This document shows positions 1 through 9,561 of a DNA stretch of 64,000 nucleotides, in pieces. Origin of the DNA: Trichomonas vaginalis G3 (taxonomy: Eukaryota; Parabasalia; Trichomonadida; Trichomonadidae); contig NC_067205.1 of assembly GCF_026262505.1 (NCBI RefSeq), positions 19,837,645 through 19,901,644 on the forward strand, read 5' to 3'. Every line of letters starts with the position of its first letter. Within the stretch, counting starts at the first letter, position 1. Both the position numbers and the translations under genes were made by a program. The notes below the pieces were generated by a model, which saw only the letters and a program-made list of their open reading frames with translations, had not been told where the DNA came from and searched no databases.

Positions 1-947
1 ATAAAATGATGAGAAGATGTTTTATGGTTGCTTCCATTTTTTCTGAAATAAATGAATAAATATAATGCTTATACGTTTTCATATCTTTTATGTTCTTAAT
101 AACGAATGGTATAGACCTTTCAACTTCGTCTTCCTTCGGTGCTGTTCTTTCATATGAAACATTATTAGTATCTTCAATAATGAAACCACAATCACACAAA
201 ATTTTATAGGTTCCAATGGTTTTCTTTTGATATTTTATCTAATAAATCAAAAACTTTATCAACACCCGTGCATTTATTTAAATAATAATTTGTGTAAATA
301 TCATGATCTTCTTTCTTAATTGTATTAGTTGCATATGTCACGTTTTTAAGAGCTTTTTTAATTTTTTGGAATCTAAAGGTGGTGAAAGTAGGATACAGGG
401 TATTCTTCATTATCAATAAATTGTAACTTATGTTTACGAATAAATTTAGTACCTTCTTCTGAAAGTGTTTCGTCTATTTCACCATCTAATAAATTTTGTG
501 TTGATTCTGAGACATAATTTTATATATCTTTCTTCATGAGATTTCTGTACTTCTGATTCTGAAGCTGGGATATTCATAAACCCTCTACTTCATTTTCATT
601 ATATTTTTCAACTTCTCTTAATTCCTTAATTTTTTCATCTATTTCATCTCTTATTTTTTCCAGTCTTTCAATTTCATTGTATTCATCATCTTTAATCCGT
701 TCTTCATAATATTCGGGAAAACATCAGGTTCTTTAGGTTTTTCTTCTTCAGATGTGGGATATAAGAAATTTATAACATCATCTTTATTCATTTTTCCATC
801 ATAATCTAAATCATTTAATAACTCGGCAAATTTTTGACAATTTCTTAAATAATATTTATCAACTTCATAACCCACCTCCTCTAATATATCCTTTAGTTCC
901 CCGTTTGTGAATCCTAATTTTTTAACGTTGTTAGTTTTGACGCTCAT
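1..947 (-). pseudogene. Maverick EF-hand-like / zinc-knuckle protein, copy A (broken)
   Basis: This is the second copy of the gene described at 13945-14886. Its N-terminal part begins with ATG at 947, preceded by an AT-rich leader. The loop DLDYDGKMNKDD has the D-x-D-x-D-G spacing of an EF-hand calcium loop. The last codons run to the window edge. The gene belongs to the Maverick fragment and is broken. Its function in the element is unknown. Confidence 0.5.
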
Positions 948-1254
948 TTCATACAAAATAAAAAAATAAAATAATAAACATAACTAAGTTTTAATTTTTC
1001 GTAAGACATGAATTTTTAATGGTTTATTTTTTAAAAAAATTATTTTTTATTTCATTATGTATGGGCTGAGTGTAAATGTCTTACAATTTTGAAAATTTTT
1101 TAAATCTTGATTTATTCAAAAACGTAAGAATAAAAACTGTAAGAATCATACATTTTTTACTTCATATGTTAAAAAAATGATACAAAATCGCTCGATATTG
1201 TATGAATTCTTACGTTTACAAAAAAAGTCACAAAACCCATCATATCCTACTACT
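948..1254. repeat. Non-coding terminal region of Maverick copy A with subterminal inverted repeat
   Basis: No gene is visible here. A perfect 12-bp inverted repeat (aaacgtaagaat at 1120-1131, attcttacgttt at 1206-1217) lies 37 bases from the element end. The same core, cgtaag, recurs at 1000-1005. The copy B equivalents lie near 15059-15070 and 15145-15156. The terminal inverted-repeat partner at the other end of the element is not in the window. Confidence 0.6.
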
Positions 1255-1411
1255 TTGTATACGTGTTACTTCTCATCGAGCTGATAATAGCAAATTATAT
1301 TATCGTATTCAATGTAATGATAATACATTTCTCTGGGTAACTCCAAACTCCATAAATGATGAAACAAATAAATTATTTGTCAGATATTTTTATAACGACA
1401 GATCCTGTTGA
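1255..1411 (+). pseudogene. Chromodomain-like ORF, U0, 5' end replaced by Maverick
   Basis: The Maverick end abuts codon ~7 of this ORF (full description at 18169-18339). The host start codon is therefore gone, and the frame instead reads in from element sequence at 1202. The remainder, from RVTSHRADN to the TGA, is preserved. Confidence 0.45.
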
Positions 1412-1523
1412 TGACGATTTATTTTTAACTCGAGAAGACAAAGATAATCCAAGCATTGTATTCAAAGAAAAATATAAAAAGATGAATAATATAACAATTT
1501 ATAAATACAAACAAATAAAACAA

Positions 1524-2773
1524 TTAATCAATTCCTTTGAGGAACTTATTATTATAATTATAGGCTGATTTGGCATTGTCTCTTTTGATTCTGGGAGTAG
1601 ATTTATAATTATCATCATCTGAACTAGAATTATCAAGGAATTTTCGTTTAAAGGCGAGGTTTTTGAATGGGTTTCTTTATTTGTTGTTGTTTTTTGGAGT
1701 TGATTGTTGATAATTTTCTTTTTGTGAAATTTTTGTTGTTGATTTGCTAATTTTAGGTGTATTGTAATTATACTTCTTTGGTGTATTGAATTTGTCTTGT
1801 TTGAGTCCGGATTCATCATCACTTGATGAAGAGAATATAAATCTTGATCCGTTTTTAAGAGTTAAAGGGGAATTTTTATCTGGTCACTATCGAATATATG
1901 GTTGAACTCAAATAGATATGTTTCATTAGACAAAACTGACTCTGAAAGTCGAGATCGATAATTCATTGTCGAAATGACCTGATATTTATCTGGATCTGTT
2001 TCGTATCTGTTCAGTTTAGGATATTTACTAACACGAAAGCCACGATGATCGTCATCACTAGCATAAACTCCGTCTTTTGAATTCCAAGAAACAAAACTTC
2101 TTCGTTGTTTTCTTCTTCATATGAATATTCATATTCAATAGCAATATCAATTCCTGTGTTTAATTCTTGTTGTTCTTCAAATAAATGCGGCATTGTTTTT
2201 CTTTTGACTCTTTTTGAGCCTTTCTTAGGTTTTTCGTAAGGTTGACGAGGTTTGTAATAGTCATATTCTGGATAAAACTCGAAAATTATCTTCTTTTTCT
2301 TCTTCTTCAAAATATGAATATGAATTTTTTGTATTTGTGGAAATTATTGATGTATTTATTTCGGATTTTTCTTCTGTAATGTCGTCAAGCTGTAATTGGT
2401 CTTGTGATGGAATTATTTCAGAAATTTTTTATTAATAGATTTTTTAATTGGTGATTCATTAAATAATTGATCTTCGGCTTCTTCTGATATACTTTCTAAT
2501 ATAATTGAATTAGAATTGTTTCTTACAAAGTTATTTTGAAAATGTAAGATTTCCGTTAATTCTTGTACTACTTCGCCGACTTTCTGATGCAGAATCATCG
2601 TTTTCGTAAGTTTGGTTTTGCTTTGGATGTGAAATTTGTCGCTTGCCTGCTCGATTTAATATTTCTTTGATAGATTTACCTAATGTTGATCGTGGATTCT
2701 TAAGTCTTGTCTTAACCCTCATGTATGGAAATGCTTCTGAAACTTGGTGAATAATTCTTGGACTTACATTCAT
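1524..2773 (-). pseudogene. Acidic Ser/Asn-rich nuclear-like protein, U0 (frames broken)
   Basis: This is the U0 copy of the acidic gene (main description at 42435-43637). The S' type has a longer N-terminus than the S units: ATG at 2773 begins MNVSPRIIHQ and runs into the conserved MRVKTRL segment. Several single-base length differences from other units break the frame (for example extra or missing bases near 1692, 1870 and 2165), and many of these look like homopolymer consensus errors. The stop TAA at 1524 is the same as in the other units. Confidence 0.5.
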
Positions 2774-3081
2774 AAAAAAATTTTTTTGACAATGGTCAAA
2801 AGATTCTTTACATTTGTCAAAAAAAAGTAGGCGTTTAAATATGCAACATATAGATATAAAGGTCAAAAAATTAAACAGTTCAAGGATTACTATTCATGTA
2901 TCTATGAGAAGTCACATTTAAGCCATAATATATGAGGAAATTTAAAGAAATTTAGGTGCTTTCCTCATATGAACAAAGATTATAATTTCTGTGTCTCATC
3001 AAACTTGTATTTTGCATATTGTTAGCATGTCAGGAAGTGGAAAGTGCACACTTGAGAGAACTATATGTGTAAGTGAAATTT
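2774..3081. other. S' spacer between acidic and beta-helix genes
   Basis: AT-rich spacer of about 300 bases without a convincing gene. It is a diverged relative of the S-unit spacer (near 43638-43852), sharing the blocks attaaacagttcaaggatta and catgtcaggaagtggaaag, but it carries roughly 110 additional bases. Confidence 0.5.
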
Positions 3082-4086
3082 TTATCGTTTAATCAATAAC
3101 AAAATAGAAAAATGAAATTTACCAAAAAGAAAATTTATGGATTTAAAAGAAGAACAAATTTTATTTTCTTTCTTTGGTACAAATAATACTTCATATTCAA
3201 AATCTCTTGCACATATACTAAAATCAATGTAGTAAAAATTATTCTTAAATGATTTTGTTCCTTGATCTGATACATCAACTGTTCCAGCAGTTGATAAATC
3301 ATCAATACTACATTGATGTATATAAATCTGTCCACCATGACTTCCTTTAAATAAAACTCCATTATTCTGTCGATTGTTTTGGAAAGATGAATTGAAAATA
3401 TCAAGTCTATTCCAAGAAACATAAACTAATACAGAATCTTGCTCTTGAGAATTATTTATATAATTACATCGGTCAATTCTTCCTTGACAATGAGAAAACC
3501 CAGTAATAATCCAGAAAGCTGCTTTTAAATTCTCAAAATTACAAAATGAAACATTTACTGTTGATTCAACTTGATAATAATCAAAACCTGTAGAAGCTGC
3601 TGATATACAGTTAGAAATGTTTGTTTTTGAAAGTGATGCAAAACCTTGAGATTGGTAATTCATATAATTTACTGAACTACTTCCTCCATTACAAATTGAT
3701 CCTTGGAGGAGTGTACTGTTGATTTTGCCATATAAATAAGTAAATTGGCCATCTGTAGGAGTTTTACATTCAAATGAACAGAATTTATCAATAATAATGT
3801 TATTTTTACTAGAACTTTGAATATATACTGTACCTGGACCTTCTGAAAAAACGTTTTCGCAAAGTAAAATCGAGTAGCCAACTGTATTTGTGAAAGTAAC
3901 TGCTCTATCTTGAAGATTGATAAACTTGCAGATGTATGCAAAGCATTTGCTAGATGTTGCTGTGACTTTTTCAACTTCACCGGTAAAAACTTCGGAAGGA
4001 GGACTAATTCCTTCATAGTAAAGGTTCCAAATGCTATCTTGATCAGCATCGCTATGGGAATACTTCTCGAGTACAATTAATTGCAC
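3082..4086 (-). CDS. Right-handed beta-helix Cys-rich protein, variant I (U0)
   Basis: An open frame of 334 codons, the only intact copy of variant I. Its framework matches the L-unit variant described at 21012-22013. At least six short blocks differ, for example the segments after SNCIS (AASTGFDYYQVE), after NNSQE (QDSVLVYVSWN) and after QNN (RQNNGVLFKGSHG). The frame opens with GTG directly after a stop, with no in-frame ATG, so as elsewhere the true N-terminus is uncertain. The C-terminal residues are hydrophobic (FHFSILLLIKR), but too short for a convincing membrane anchor. Confidence 0.55.
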   Translation of the reverse strand: MQLIVLEKYSHSDADQDSIWNLYYEGISPPSEVFTGEVEKVTATSSKCFAYICKFINLQDRAVTFTNTVGYSILLCENVFSEGPGTVYIQSSSKNNIIIDKFCSFECKTPTDGQFTYLYGKINSTLLQGSICNGGSSSVNYMNYQSQGFASLSKTNISNCISAASTGFDYYQVESTVNVSFCNFENLKAAFWIITGFSHCQGRIDRCNYINNSQEQDSVLVYVSWNRLDIFNSSFQNNRQNNGVLFKGSHGGQIYIHQCSIDDLSTAGTVDVSDQGTKSFKNNFYYIDFSICARDFEYEVLFVPKKENKICSSFKSINFLFGKFHFSILLLIKR

Positions 4087-4264
4087 TTAAACAATGAGTT
4101 TTTTGACTCATTGCAAAAGTAATAAAAAGGATGGGGGTGACACCAAAAGTGAACTTCCTTCATAAAAAAATGAAATTCACTGGAATATTCATCAAATATT
4201 TAATATTTATGTTTTAATTTTGTTAATTCACAAGTTTAGTTGTTCAGAATTATTCATTTTTTAT

Positions 4265-4435
4265 AAGTCTGGGAAATCTATTGTACGTGTTACTTCTCAT
4301 CGAGCTGATAATAACAAATTATATTATTGTATTCAATGTAATGATAATACATTTCTCTGGGTAACTCCAAACTCCATAAATGATGAAACAAATAAATTAT
4401 TTGTAAGGTACTTTTATAACGACAGATCCTGTTGA
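4265..4435 (+). pseudogene. Chromodomain-like ORF, U1
   Basis: Same ORF as 18169-18339. The start context reads ataagtctggg rather than ataatgtctggg, so the usual ATG is lost by one base, as also in U13 and U14. The frame is open upstream to 4220 without an ATG. Confidence 0.4.
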
Positions 4436-4547
4436 TGATGATTTATTTTTAACTCGAGAAGATAAAGATAATCCAAGCATTGTATTCAAAGAAAAATATA
4501 ACTAGATGAATAATATAACAATTTATAAATATAAACAAATAAAACAA

Positions 4548-5591
4548 TTAATCAATTCCTTTAAGGAACTTATATTATAATTATAGGCTGATTTGGCATT
4601 ATCTCTTTTGATTCTGGGAGTAGATTTATAATTATCATCATCTGAACTAGAATTATCAAGGAATTTTCGTTTAAAAGGCGAGGTTTTTGAATGGGTTTCT
4701 TTATTTGTTGTTGTTTTTGGAGTTGATTGTTGATAATTTTCTTTTTGTGAAATTTTTGTTGTTGATTTGCTAATTTTAGGTGTATTGTAATTATACTTCT
4801 TTGGTGTATTGAATTTGTCTTGTTTGAGTCCGGATTCATCATCACTTGATGAAGAGATATAAATCTTGATCCGTTTTTTAAGAGTTAAAGGGGATATTTT
4901 ATCTGGGTCACTATCGAATATATGGTTGAACTCAAATAGATGTGTTTCATTAGACAAAACTGACTCTGAAAGTCGAGATCGGATAATTCATTGTCGAAAT
5001 GACCTGATATTTATCTGGATCTGTTTCGTATCTGTTCAGTTTAGGATATTTACTAACACGAAAGCCACGATGATGCGTCATCACTAGCATAAAACTCCGT
5101 CTTTTGGAATTCCAAGAACAAAACTTCTTCGTTGTTTTCTTCTTCATATGAATATTCGTATTCAATATCAATATCAATTCCTGTGTTTTAAATTCTTGTT
5201 GTTCTTCAATAAATGCAGCATTTGGTTTTCTTTTGACTCTTTTTGAGCCTTTCTTAGGTTTTTCGTAAGGTTGACGAGGTTTGTAATAGTCATATTCTGG
5301 ATAAAACTCGAAAATTTCTTCTTTTCTTCTTCTTCAAGATATGAATATGAATTTTTTGTATTTGTGGAAATTATTATGTGTTTTATTTCGGATTTTTCTT
5401 CTGTAATGTCGTCAAGCTGTAATTGGTCTTGTGATGGAATTATTTCAGAATTTTTATTATTAATAGATTTTTTAATTGGTGATTCAATTAAATAATTGAT
5501 CTTCGGCTCTTCCTGATATACTTTCTAATATGAAATTTGAATTAGAATTGTTTCTTACAAAATTATTTTGTAAATGTTAGGATTTCGTTAA
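4548..5591 (-). pseudogene. Acidic protein gene, 5'-replaced, U1
   Basis: L-type truncated copy: acidic-gene sequence stops at gttaac (5586-5591), where the L segment begins. There are several small indels relative to U3 to U7, in a stretch (4.5-5.6 kb) with an elevated density of single-base differences. Confidence 0.5.
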
Positions 5592-6618
5592 CACGCTCGC
5601 ATTTTTGTTCGCTATACTTATTTAAATTAAGCTACCTTAAACATACTTGTACCAAATATTAAAACTTCTTCAAATGTTAATACAAAATTAATTAAATTAT
5701 TAAGTTGAAAACTTTCACAATTTTCCACTTTAATATGCGTGCTTGACTAGGAACATAAATGGTAACATCTCGATATATTCATTTGTGGCAAATAAAAAGA
5801 TTATGAAATTTTTATGAATATTACACAAAAAAAGGAGGTGATAGCAAGACAAAAATAGACATATTATCATGTTTGTCTAATTCATCTATGCATTGTATAT
5901 AATCGAAATTTTAGTAACTCAGTATTTTCAAGCTACCTTAAATATCTTCCTAGTATAAAATCGTTTACAATTCATTTCCACTCAAATCTAGTTAAATTTA
6001 TTATAATATTATTATCAATATAATTCGCTTACTCATAAATCACTCATTATCTCACACATATGATATAAGCTCAGCTACGTATTATCTAAATTTTTTCATT
6101 ATTACTCCTTGAATAAATCTACATGTGGAACCCTGAGTTGAGTGACTTCTAAATATTCATGATTAAAAATGTGACCAAATTGCAATTTTTAATAAAACCA
6201 AGCAATCCATGATGCATACTGTTATAAATTTATGAGAAAGACATGCAGGATTATGAGAAATAGACTACGTTTTTTCTCCTCAAAAAATTGAATTGCTATT
6301 CAACTGCGATTTTGAGAAATGACTATAATTATAATAAATTTAACTAGATTTGAGTGGAAATGAATTTTAAACGATTTTATATTAGGAAATGGTGTCTATT
6401 TATGAAGGCATATAATAAATAATAATTTGAGGATATATTACCATAAGACTTAAATTAGCTTAGTGGAAAACTCAATAAAGATTAGGACAAGTATTATTCT
6501 CCAATATCGATGATTTCAAACTTGGAATTGGGCGAAATTATTTGATAAAAATTCCATTGGAAGGATTTGAAAAGTTTTAACTATAATGAAGTATAACTTA
6601 TGTGATAAGAAATTGAAA
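5592..6618. repeat. L segment, U1 (partial)
   Basis: About 1.03 kb of the non-coding L segment described at 19492-20966. It ends at 6618, where the sequence switches to Maverick copy B. No gene seen. Confidence 0.75.
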
Positions 6619-6695
6619 TGAATAATGAACAGGATGAAAAATGAGAAAATGAGAAAGAAAAAAATTTAAATTATGCAATTTTATTTTTATCATAA

Positions 6696-6878
6696 ATGAC
6701 AAAATTAATTAAGCCAACTATTTCTAAATTAATGATACCAATGAAATCATTTCATGGAGTACTTATCCCAGGTTCTTCACAATTAGCCGGGGCAAGTGTT
6801 GTGACTCAAGGTGGAACATTAGCGAATCCATTCAAATTATTAACTAAAGATGAACTTAATAAAATGATGATAAAATAA
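6696..6878 (+). CDS. Small ORF at left edge of Maverick copy B (unknown)
   Basis: A 60-codon ORF from ATG 6696, starting MTKLIKPTIS, with a central Gly/Ala/Ser/Thr-rich stretch (GSSQLAGASVVTQGG). It is the only + strand ORF in the element and lies 78 bases from the left junction. The bases tcataa just before the ATG resemble the trichomonad initiator TCAYWW (a match to a degenerate motif, so weak). I do not recognise the product. It could be a whole small protein or a remnant of a structural gene. Confidence 0.3.
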   Translation: MTKLIKPTISKLMIPMKSFHGVLIPGSSQLAGASVVTQGGTLANPFKLLTKDELNKMMIK

Positions 6879-7063
6879 CTGATAACAAAATTTTATTTCA
6901 GTGCTCCCATAAAAACAGGTGAAAAAACAGGTGAGATCTCACCTCTTCACCTAAAATATATTTTTGGTCAAAGCTTCCACGAGAGAAAAGATTCCTCATT
7001 CGCTAAGGATTCCAAAAATGAAAAAATCATTGATTTCGGCTGAGAAAAAACAGCAAAACCCTT

Positions 7064-7126
7064 CTTCCACGGGAACAAAGAAATAAAGAAGAAATAAAGT
7101 ATATTTTTTATTTATTCCCGTGGAAG
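7064..7126. repeat. Perfect 12-bp hairpin in Maverick copy B
   Basis: cttccacgggaa (7064-7075) and ttcccgtggaag (7115-7126) are perfect reverse complements, separated by 39 A/T-rich bases. A third copy of the cttccac core is at 6974-6980. The position, between a + strand ORF and the converging - strand genes, would suit a transcription end signal, but that is inference. Confidence 0.6.
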
Positions 7127-7191
7127 ATAGAGCACTTTTATGATACTTTTTATTCACGACAAACAAGACAAACAAAGAAAATCAGAAAATA

Positions 7192-7265
7192 CGGCGCTGT
7201 CGCGGTTCGAACCACAGACCCTGACCCCTCCATAACACCACCTTAGACCACTGTGCTACGTAGCC
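7192..7265 (-). tRNA. tRNA-like sequence (degenerate, or SINE head)
   Basis: Read on the - strand, 74 bases contain a perfect A-box pattern (TAGCACAGTGGT) and a B-box (GGTTCGAACC) at tRNA-like spacing. A TTTT run follows shortly downstream. Pairing is poor: the acceptor arms match at about four of seven positions, the T-arm does not close as written, and no clean anticodon arm is seen. A degenerate tRNA, a tRNA-derived SINE head or an element-borne tRNA are all possible. Confidence 0.35.
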
Positions 7266-7480
7266 TGTCGACATAAGATTTTATAAATTACATATTTGAC
7301 GTAAATTTATTTCCCAGTTATTCAAAAATAATTAATTATTGAATAACCTAAAAACCATTAACGATAAAATAAACGATAACATTTATTTCCTGTGTTGTTG
7401 TCAAAATGTCATGTTGTCATCATTTTTAAAAGAAGTTAATTAACATGGTAGCACATGGTAACATGGTGACACTGAAAAAA

Positions 7481-7777
7481 TTAAATTTGGATTGAGTTTA
7501 AAAATTCATCTTTATTAAATTCATCTCTTCCAATTAATTTATTTATTCTATTAAATTCTTTTATTTTTGCTTCACTCAGTTTAAGGATTGAACGGTAAGT
7601 TTCTAATTTTTCGATTATTTCTTTCCTCTCTTTATCGTTTTCAACCCCACCGCATTGCGGCTTCTTTTTGTAATAGCATATTTTTGATTTAATTCTGTTT
7701 AGTTTCTTTTTATATTCATCGTCTGGACTCTGAATCTTAATTGAATCAGGACTCTTGGATGCTTCGTTGTCACTCAT
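7481..7777 (-). CDS. Small Maverick protein, 98 aa, unknown function
   Basis: An ORF of 98 codons starting MSDNEASKSPDS, 19 bases downstream of the integrase stop in the same orientation. The N-terminus is acidic and Ser-rich. The remainder is Lys/Glu-rich and probably helical (KERKEIIEKLETYRSILKL). A cttacg/cgtaag motif lies immediately upstream of the ATG (7780-7785), matching a motif in the element's terminal region. Not recognised; it belongs to the Maverick by position. Confidence 0.5.
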   Translation of the reverse strand: MSDNEASKSPDSIKIQSPDDEYKKKLNRIKSKICYYKKKPQCGGVENDKERKEIIEKLETYRSILKLSEAKIKEFNRINKLIGRDEFNKDEFLNSIQI

Positions 7778-7796
7778 TTCTTACGAAATAAAAAAA

Positions 7797-9386
7797 TTAA
7801 ATATTATTTAAATATAATGGAGTAATAAAATAAATCGGAATTTCTATTAATTTATTGTTAACCTCAACTAATACATTACCGTTAATATATCTAACAAATT
7901 CAGCTATTGTGTCAAATCTTCGTCTTCTTTTTGTCATTGATTTATCAGTTTTTCCATAATCGAGATGAATCAAAACTTTATCCCCTTGTTTAAAATTCAT
8001 GAGCCCCGAATTAATTTGTTCACGTTTAACATCATTTAACCTTTCCATTTGCTTTCTAATATATTCCCATTCTTTTGAAATATCATTTTTCATTTCCAAT
8101 GGTTTCATGTTTATAGTTCTATGCCATGTATTATTGTAATAATATACTAACTGCTGTATGATGGAGTCATGATTTCCATCCCAGTATATCTGACCGTTAA
8201 CCCCTAACGCATCTCTAAGAGTTCTCATTACCGCATCAACTATTTTATTATGAAACGTATATGGAGAGGATGAAAAGAAAAAATTAATTTGTGGGAAATA
8301 ATGAGCCATAGCTGCCTGAAATCCTTTATCACCATCACCCCTTATATTATCTACTCTTTCATGATCTAGTAAGTATTGTATAGCTCTTCTTGTTTCCTGT
8401 TCTGTTTTCCCTTTCACCGGAATGCAATATAAATATCTGGTGTTAATGTTAATGGCAAATAAATAAGTAACGTTTCCTTTTGAATATTCTAAATGATCGA
8501 TTTCGTATGAATATGGATATGGTGCAAATGAAGGGCGACTAAATTTTTCCTTTAACGGTTGAATTTTCGGGTCAGTTGGTTTATTTAATATCTTGAAATC
8601 CTTTTTAAAATCTTTTTGCTTCTTTAATGTTTGAAATGGATACAATAAAGTGAATGATGAAGGATTAACTGAAGGAGGAGGTACTACCGTTGGAGGTTTT
8701 GGTGTTGCAAGTGGTTTAATTTTATCTGCTTTGATTTTGGATGATGAAGTTTTAGTTGTTGATTTTCCTTTCATTAATTCTGGATGTATTCTATTCATTT
8801 GTTTTAAATATGCTGTATATAAAGGTTTGATATACTTTCCCGCTTCGAGTTTATGTTGAAGGATGAATTCCAAAAGTTGATCTTCATTTAAAAGTCGGGC
8901 TGAATATGGTTTAACTAATGAATCATAAATTAAAGCTTGTGCATCATTTATGGTCTGAAGGACCTGGGCATTTTGCACCTTTAGCTGTTGAACATTTGCT
9001 ACTTTCTCTTTTGGTGTTGTTTTCGGCTTTTTCTTCTTTGGCTTTTGTTCCTTTGGCTTTTGCGGCTCAGGATTATATAAATTATATAATTCATCAATAT
9101 CTTCTTCTGTTAATACTTTATTTTTGAAATCTTTCAATTGTTTAAGTTGTGATTTAGTTTTTCCCTTTGTATATTCATTATTTTTAATTTTGTCTTTAAT
9201 TTTAGAAATTATTTTATCATGATATTTCAAAATTTCATTTTTATAATACTGATAATAATAATCCATATCATCACCCGTTATATTGTTATTATGTTTTTGG
9301 AGATATGCTTTTAAATCGTAATAATCAAGAAAATTTTGATTAAATACTAAATCATCAATTAAAATTTCTAAATCTACATTATCCAT
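7797..9386 (-). CDS. Maverick/Polinton rve-type integrase
   Basis: A single open frame of 529 codons that looks whole. Residues 1-100 are charged and helical, and 105-130 form a Lys/Pro-rich linker. Residues ~290-430 form an RNase H-like rve core: first catalytic Asp in YEIDHLEY (about 297), second in NIRGDGDKGF (about 351-353), third acidic position in the HNKIVDAVMRTL helix (about 384). The C-terminal ~70 residues (from FKQGDKVLIHLDYG) resemble the small DNA-binding beta-barrel of retroviral and Maverick integrases. In this family the enzyme joins element ends to target DNA with a 6-bp duplication, which agrees with the ttgtat at the right end. It lies in the same direction as the polymerase and the 98-codon gene. 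Confidence 0.85.
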   Translation of the reverse strand: MDNVDLEILIDDLVFNQNFLDYYDLKAYLQKHNNNITGDDMDYYYQYYKNEILKYHDKIISKIKDKIKNNEYTKGKTKSQLKQLKDFKNKVLTEEDIDELYNLYNPEPQKPKEQKPKKKKPKTTPKEKVANVQQLKVQNAQVLQTINDAQALIYDSLVKPYSARLLNEDQLLEFILQHKLEAGKYIKPLYTAYLKQMNRIHPELMKGKSTTKTSSSKIKADKIKPLATPKPPTVVPPPSVNPSSFTLLYPFQTLKKQKDFKKDFKILNKPTDPKIQPLKEKFSRPSFAPYPYSYEIDHLEYSKGNVTYLFAININTRYLYCIPVKGKTEQETRRAIQYLLDHERVDNIRGDGDKGFQAAMAHYFPQINFFFSSSPYTFHNKIVDAVMRTLRDALGVNGQIYWDGNHDSIIQQLVYYYNNTWHRTINMKPLEMKNDISKEWEYIRKQMERLNDVKREQINSGLMNFKQGDKVLIHLDYGKTDKSMTKRRRRFDTIAEFVRYINGNVLVEVNNKLIEIPIYFITPLYLNNI

Positions 9387-9561
9387 TTATATAAAAATAA
9401 AATAAATGTTTTAAGGGTGCCCACCTCTTTGAATCATAGTATCAAAACCATTATTTACATATTGAATCACATCATTAACGGTTCCTTTTGTCTCTTCTGT
9501 GGCATTTTATTAAAAATAAAATTTTAAATTCATGACTCAACCCCTACGTTTTTAAATTGTA
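9387..9561. other. Integrase-polymerase intergenic region
   Basis: About 175 bases between the two large Maverick genes. A short - strand open stretch ends in a TAA near 9410, but it has no clear start. No recognised gene. Confidence 0.3.

Larger units (their letters stand above)
1..1254 (-). mobile_element. Maverick/Polinton fragment, copy A (right end only)
   Basis: This is the right-hand end of a Maverick/Polinton whose remainder lies left of the window. It matches 13945-15193 of copy B, offset by about 13.94 kb, apart from scattered small differences. The element appears to end in CT at 1254, as Mavericks usually do (AG...CT ends). The next six bases, ttgtat, are a candidate target-site duplication, because an uninterrupted array unit near 54.74 kb reads ttgtatacg at the same place. 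It carries one broken gene (EF-hand-like) and about 300 bases of non-coding terminal sequence. It is a fossil, and the duplication that produced two copies looks recent. Confidence 0.75.
1255..4264. repeat. Array unit U0 (S' type)
   Basis: This is the first array unit after Maverick copy A. It has a 5'-cut chromodomain-like ORF, an acidic gene with its full N-terminal region, a ~300-bp spacer, and an intact-length beta-helix gene of a distinct sequence variant. It pairs with U2, which follows Maverick copy B. Its right end (gtgacaccaaaagtgaac near 4136) is shared only with U12/U13 near 54.59 kb. Confidence 0.85.
4265..6618. repeat. Array unit U1 (L type, cut short)
   Basis: This L-type unit contains the chromodomain-like ORF, the 5'-replaced acidic gene (4548-5591) and the first ~1.03 kb of the L segment (5592-6618), including both arms of the 61-bp inverted repeat. 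It then stops at the junction with Maverick copy B. Its beta-helix gene is missing. Matching sequence continues uninterrupted in U3 (tgagtttaaaggaattaatt near 20529). Confidence 0.8.
6879..7480. other. Non-coding region of Maverick copy B
   Basis: About 600 bases without a gene between the 60-codon ORF and the 98-codon gene. It holds the hairpin at 7064-7126 and the tRNA-like sequence at 7192-7265. The stretch is less AT-rich around the tRNA-like part. Nothing else was recognised. Confidence 0.5.

Noticed and set aside
4866-5495. Short + strand ORFs opposite the acidic gene in U1
   Set aside because: Antisense shadows of a low-complexity acidic coding region.
6619-6700. A left terminal inverted repeat of the Maverick
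   Set aside because: The reverse complement of the right end (agtagtaggatatgatggg) is not found here.
6696-6878. Identification of the 60-codon ORF as a capsid-protein remnant
   Set aside because: No motif specific to Maverick major or minor capsid proteins is visible in 60 residues, so it is left as unknown.
8650-9127. + strand ORFs of 69 codons opposite the integrase
   Set aside because: They lie antisense to a well-supported gene and have no independent features.
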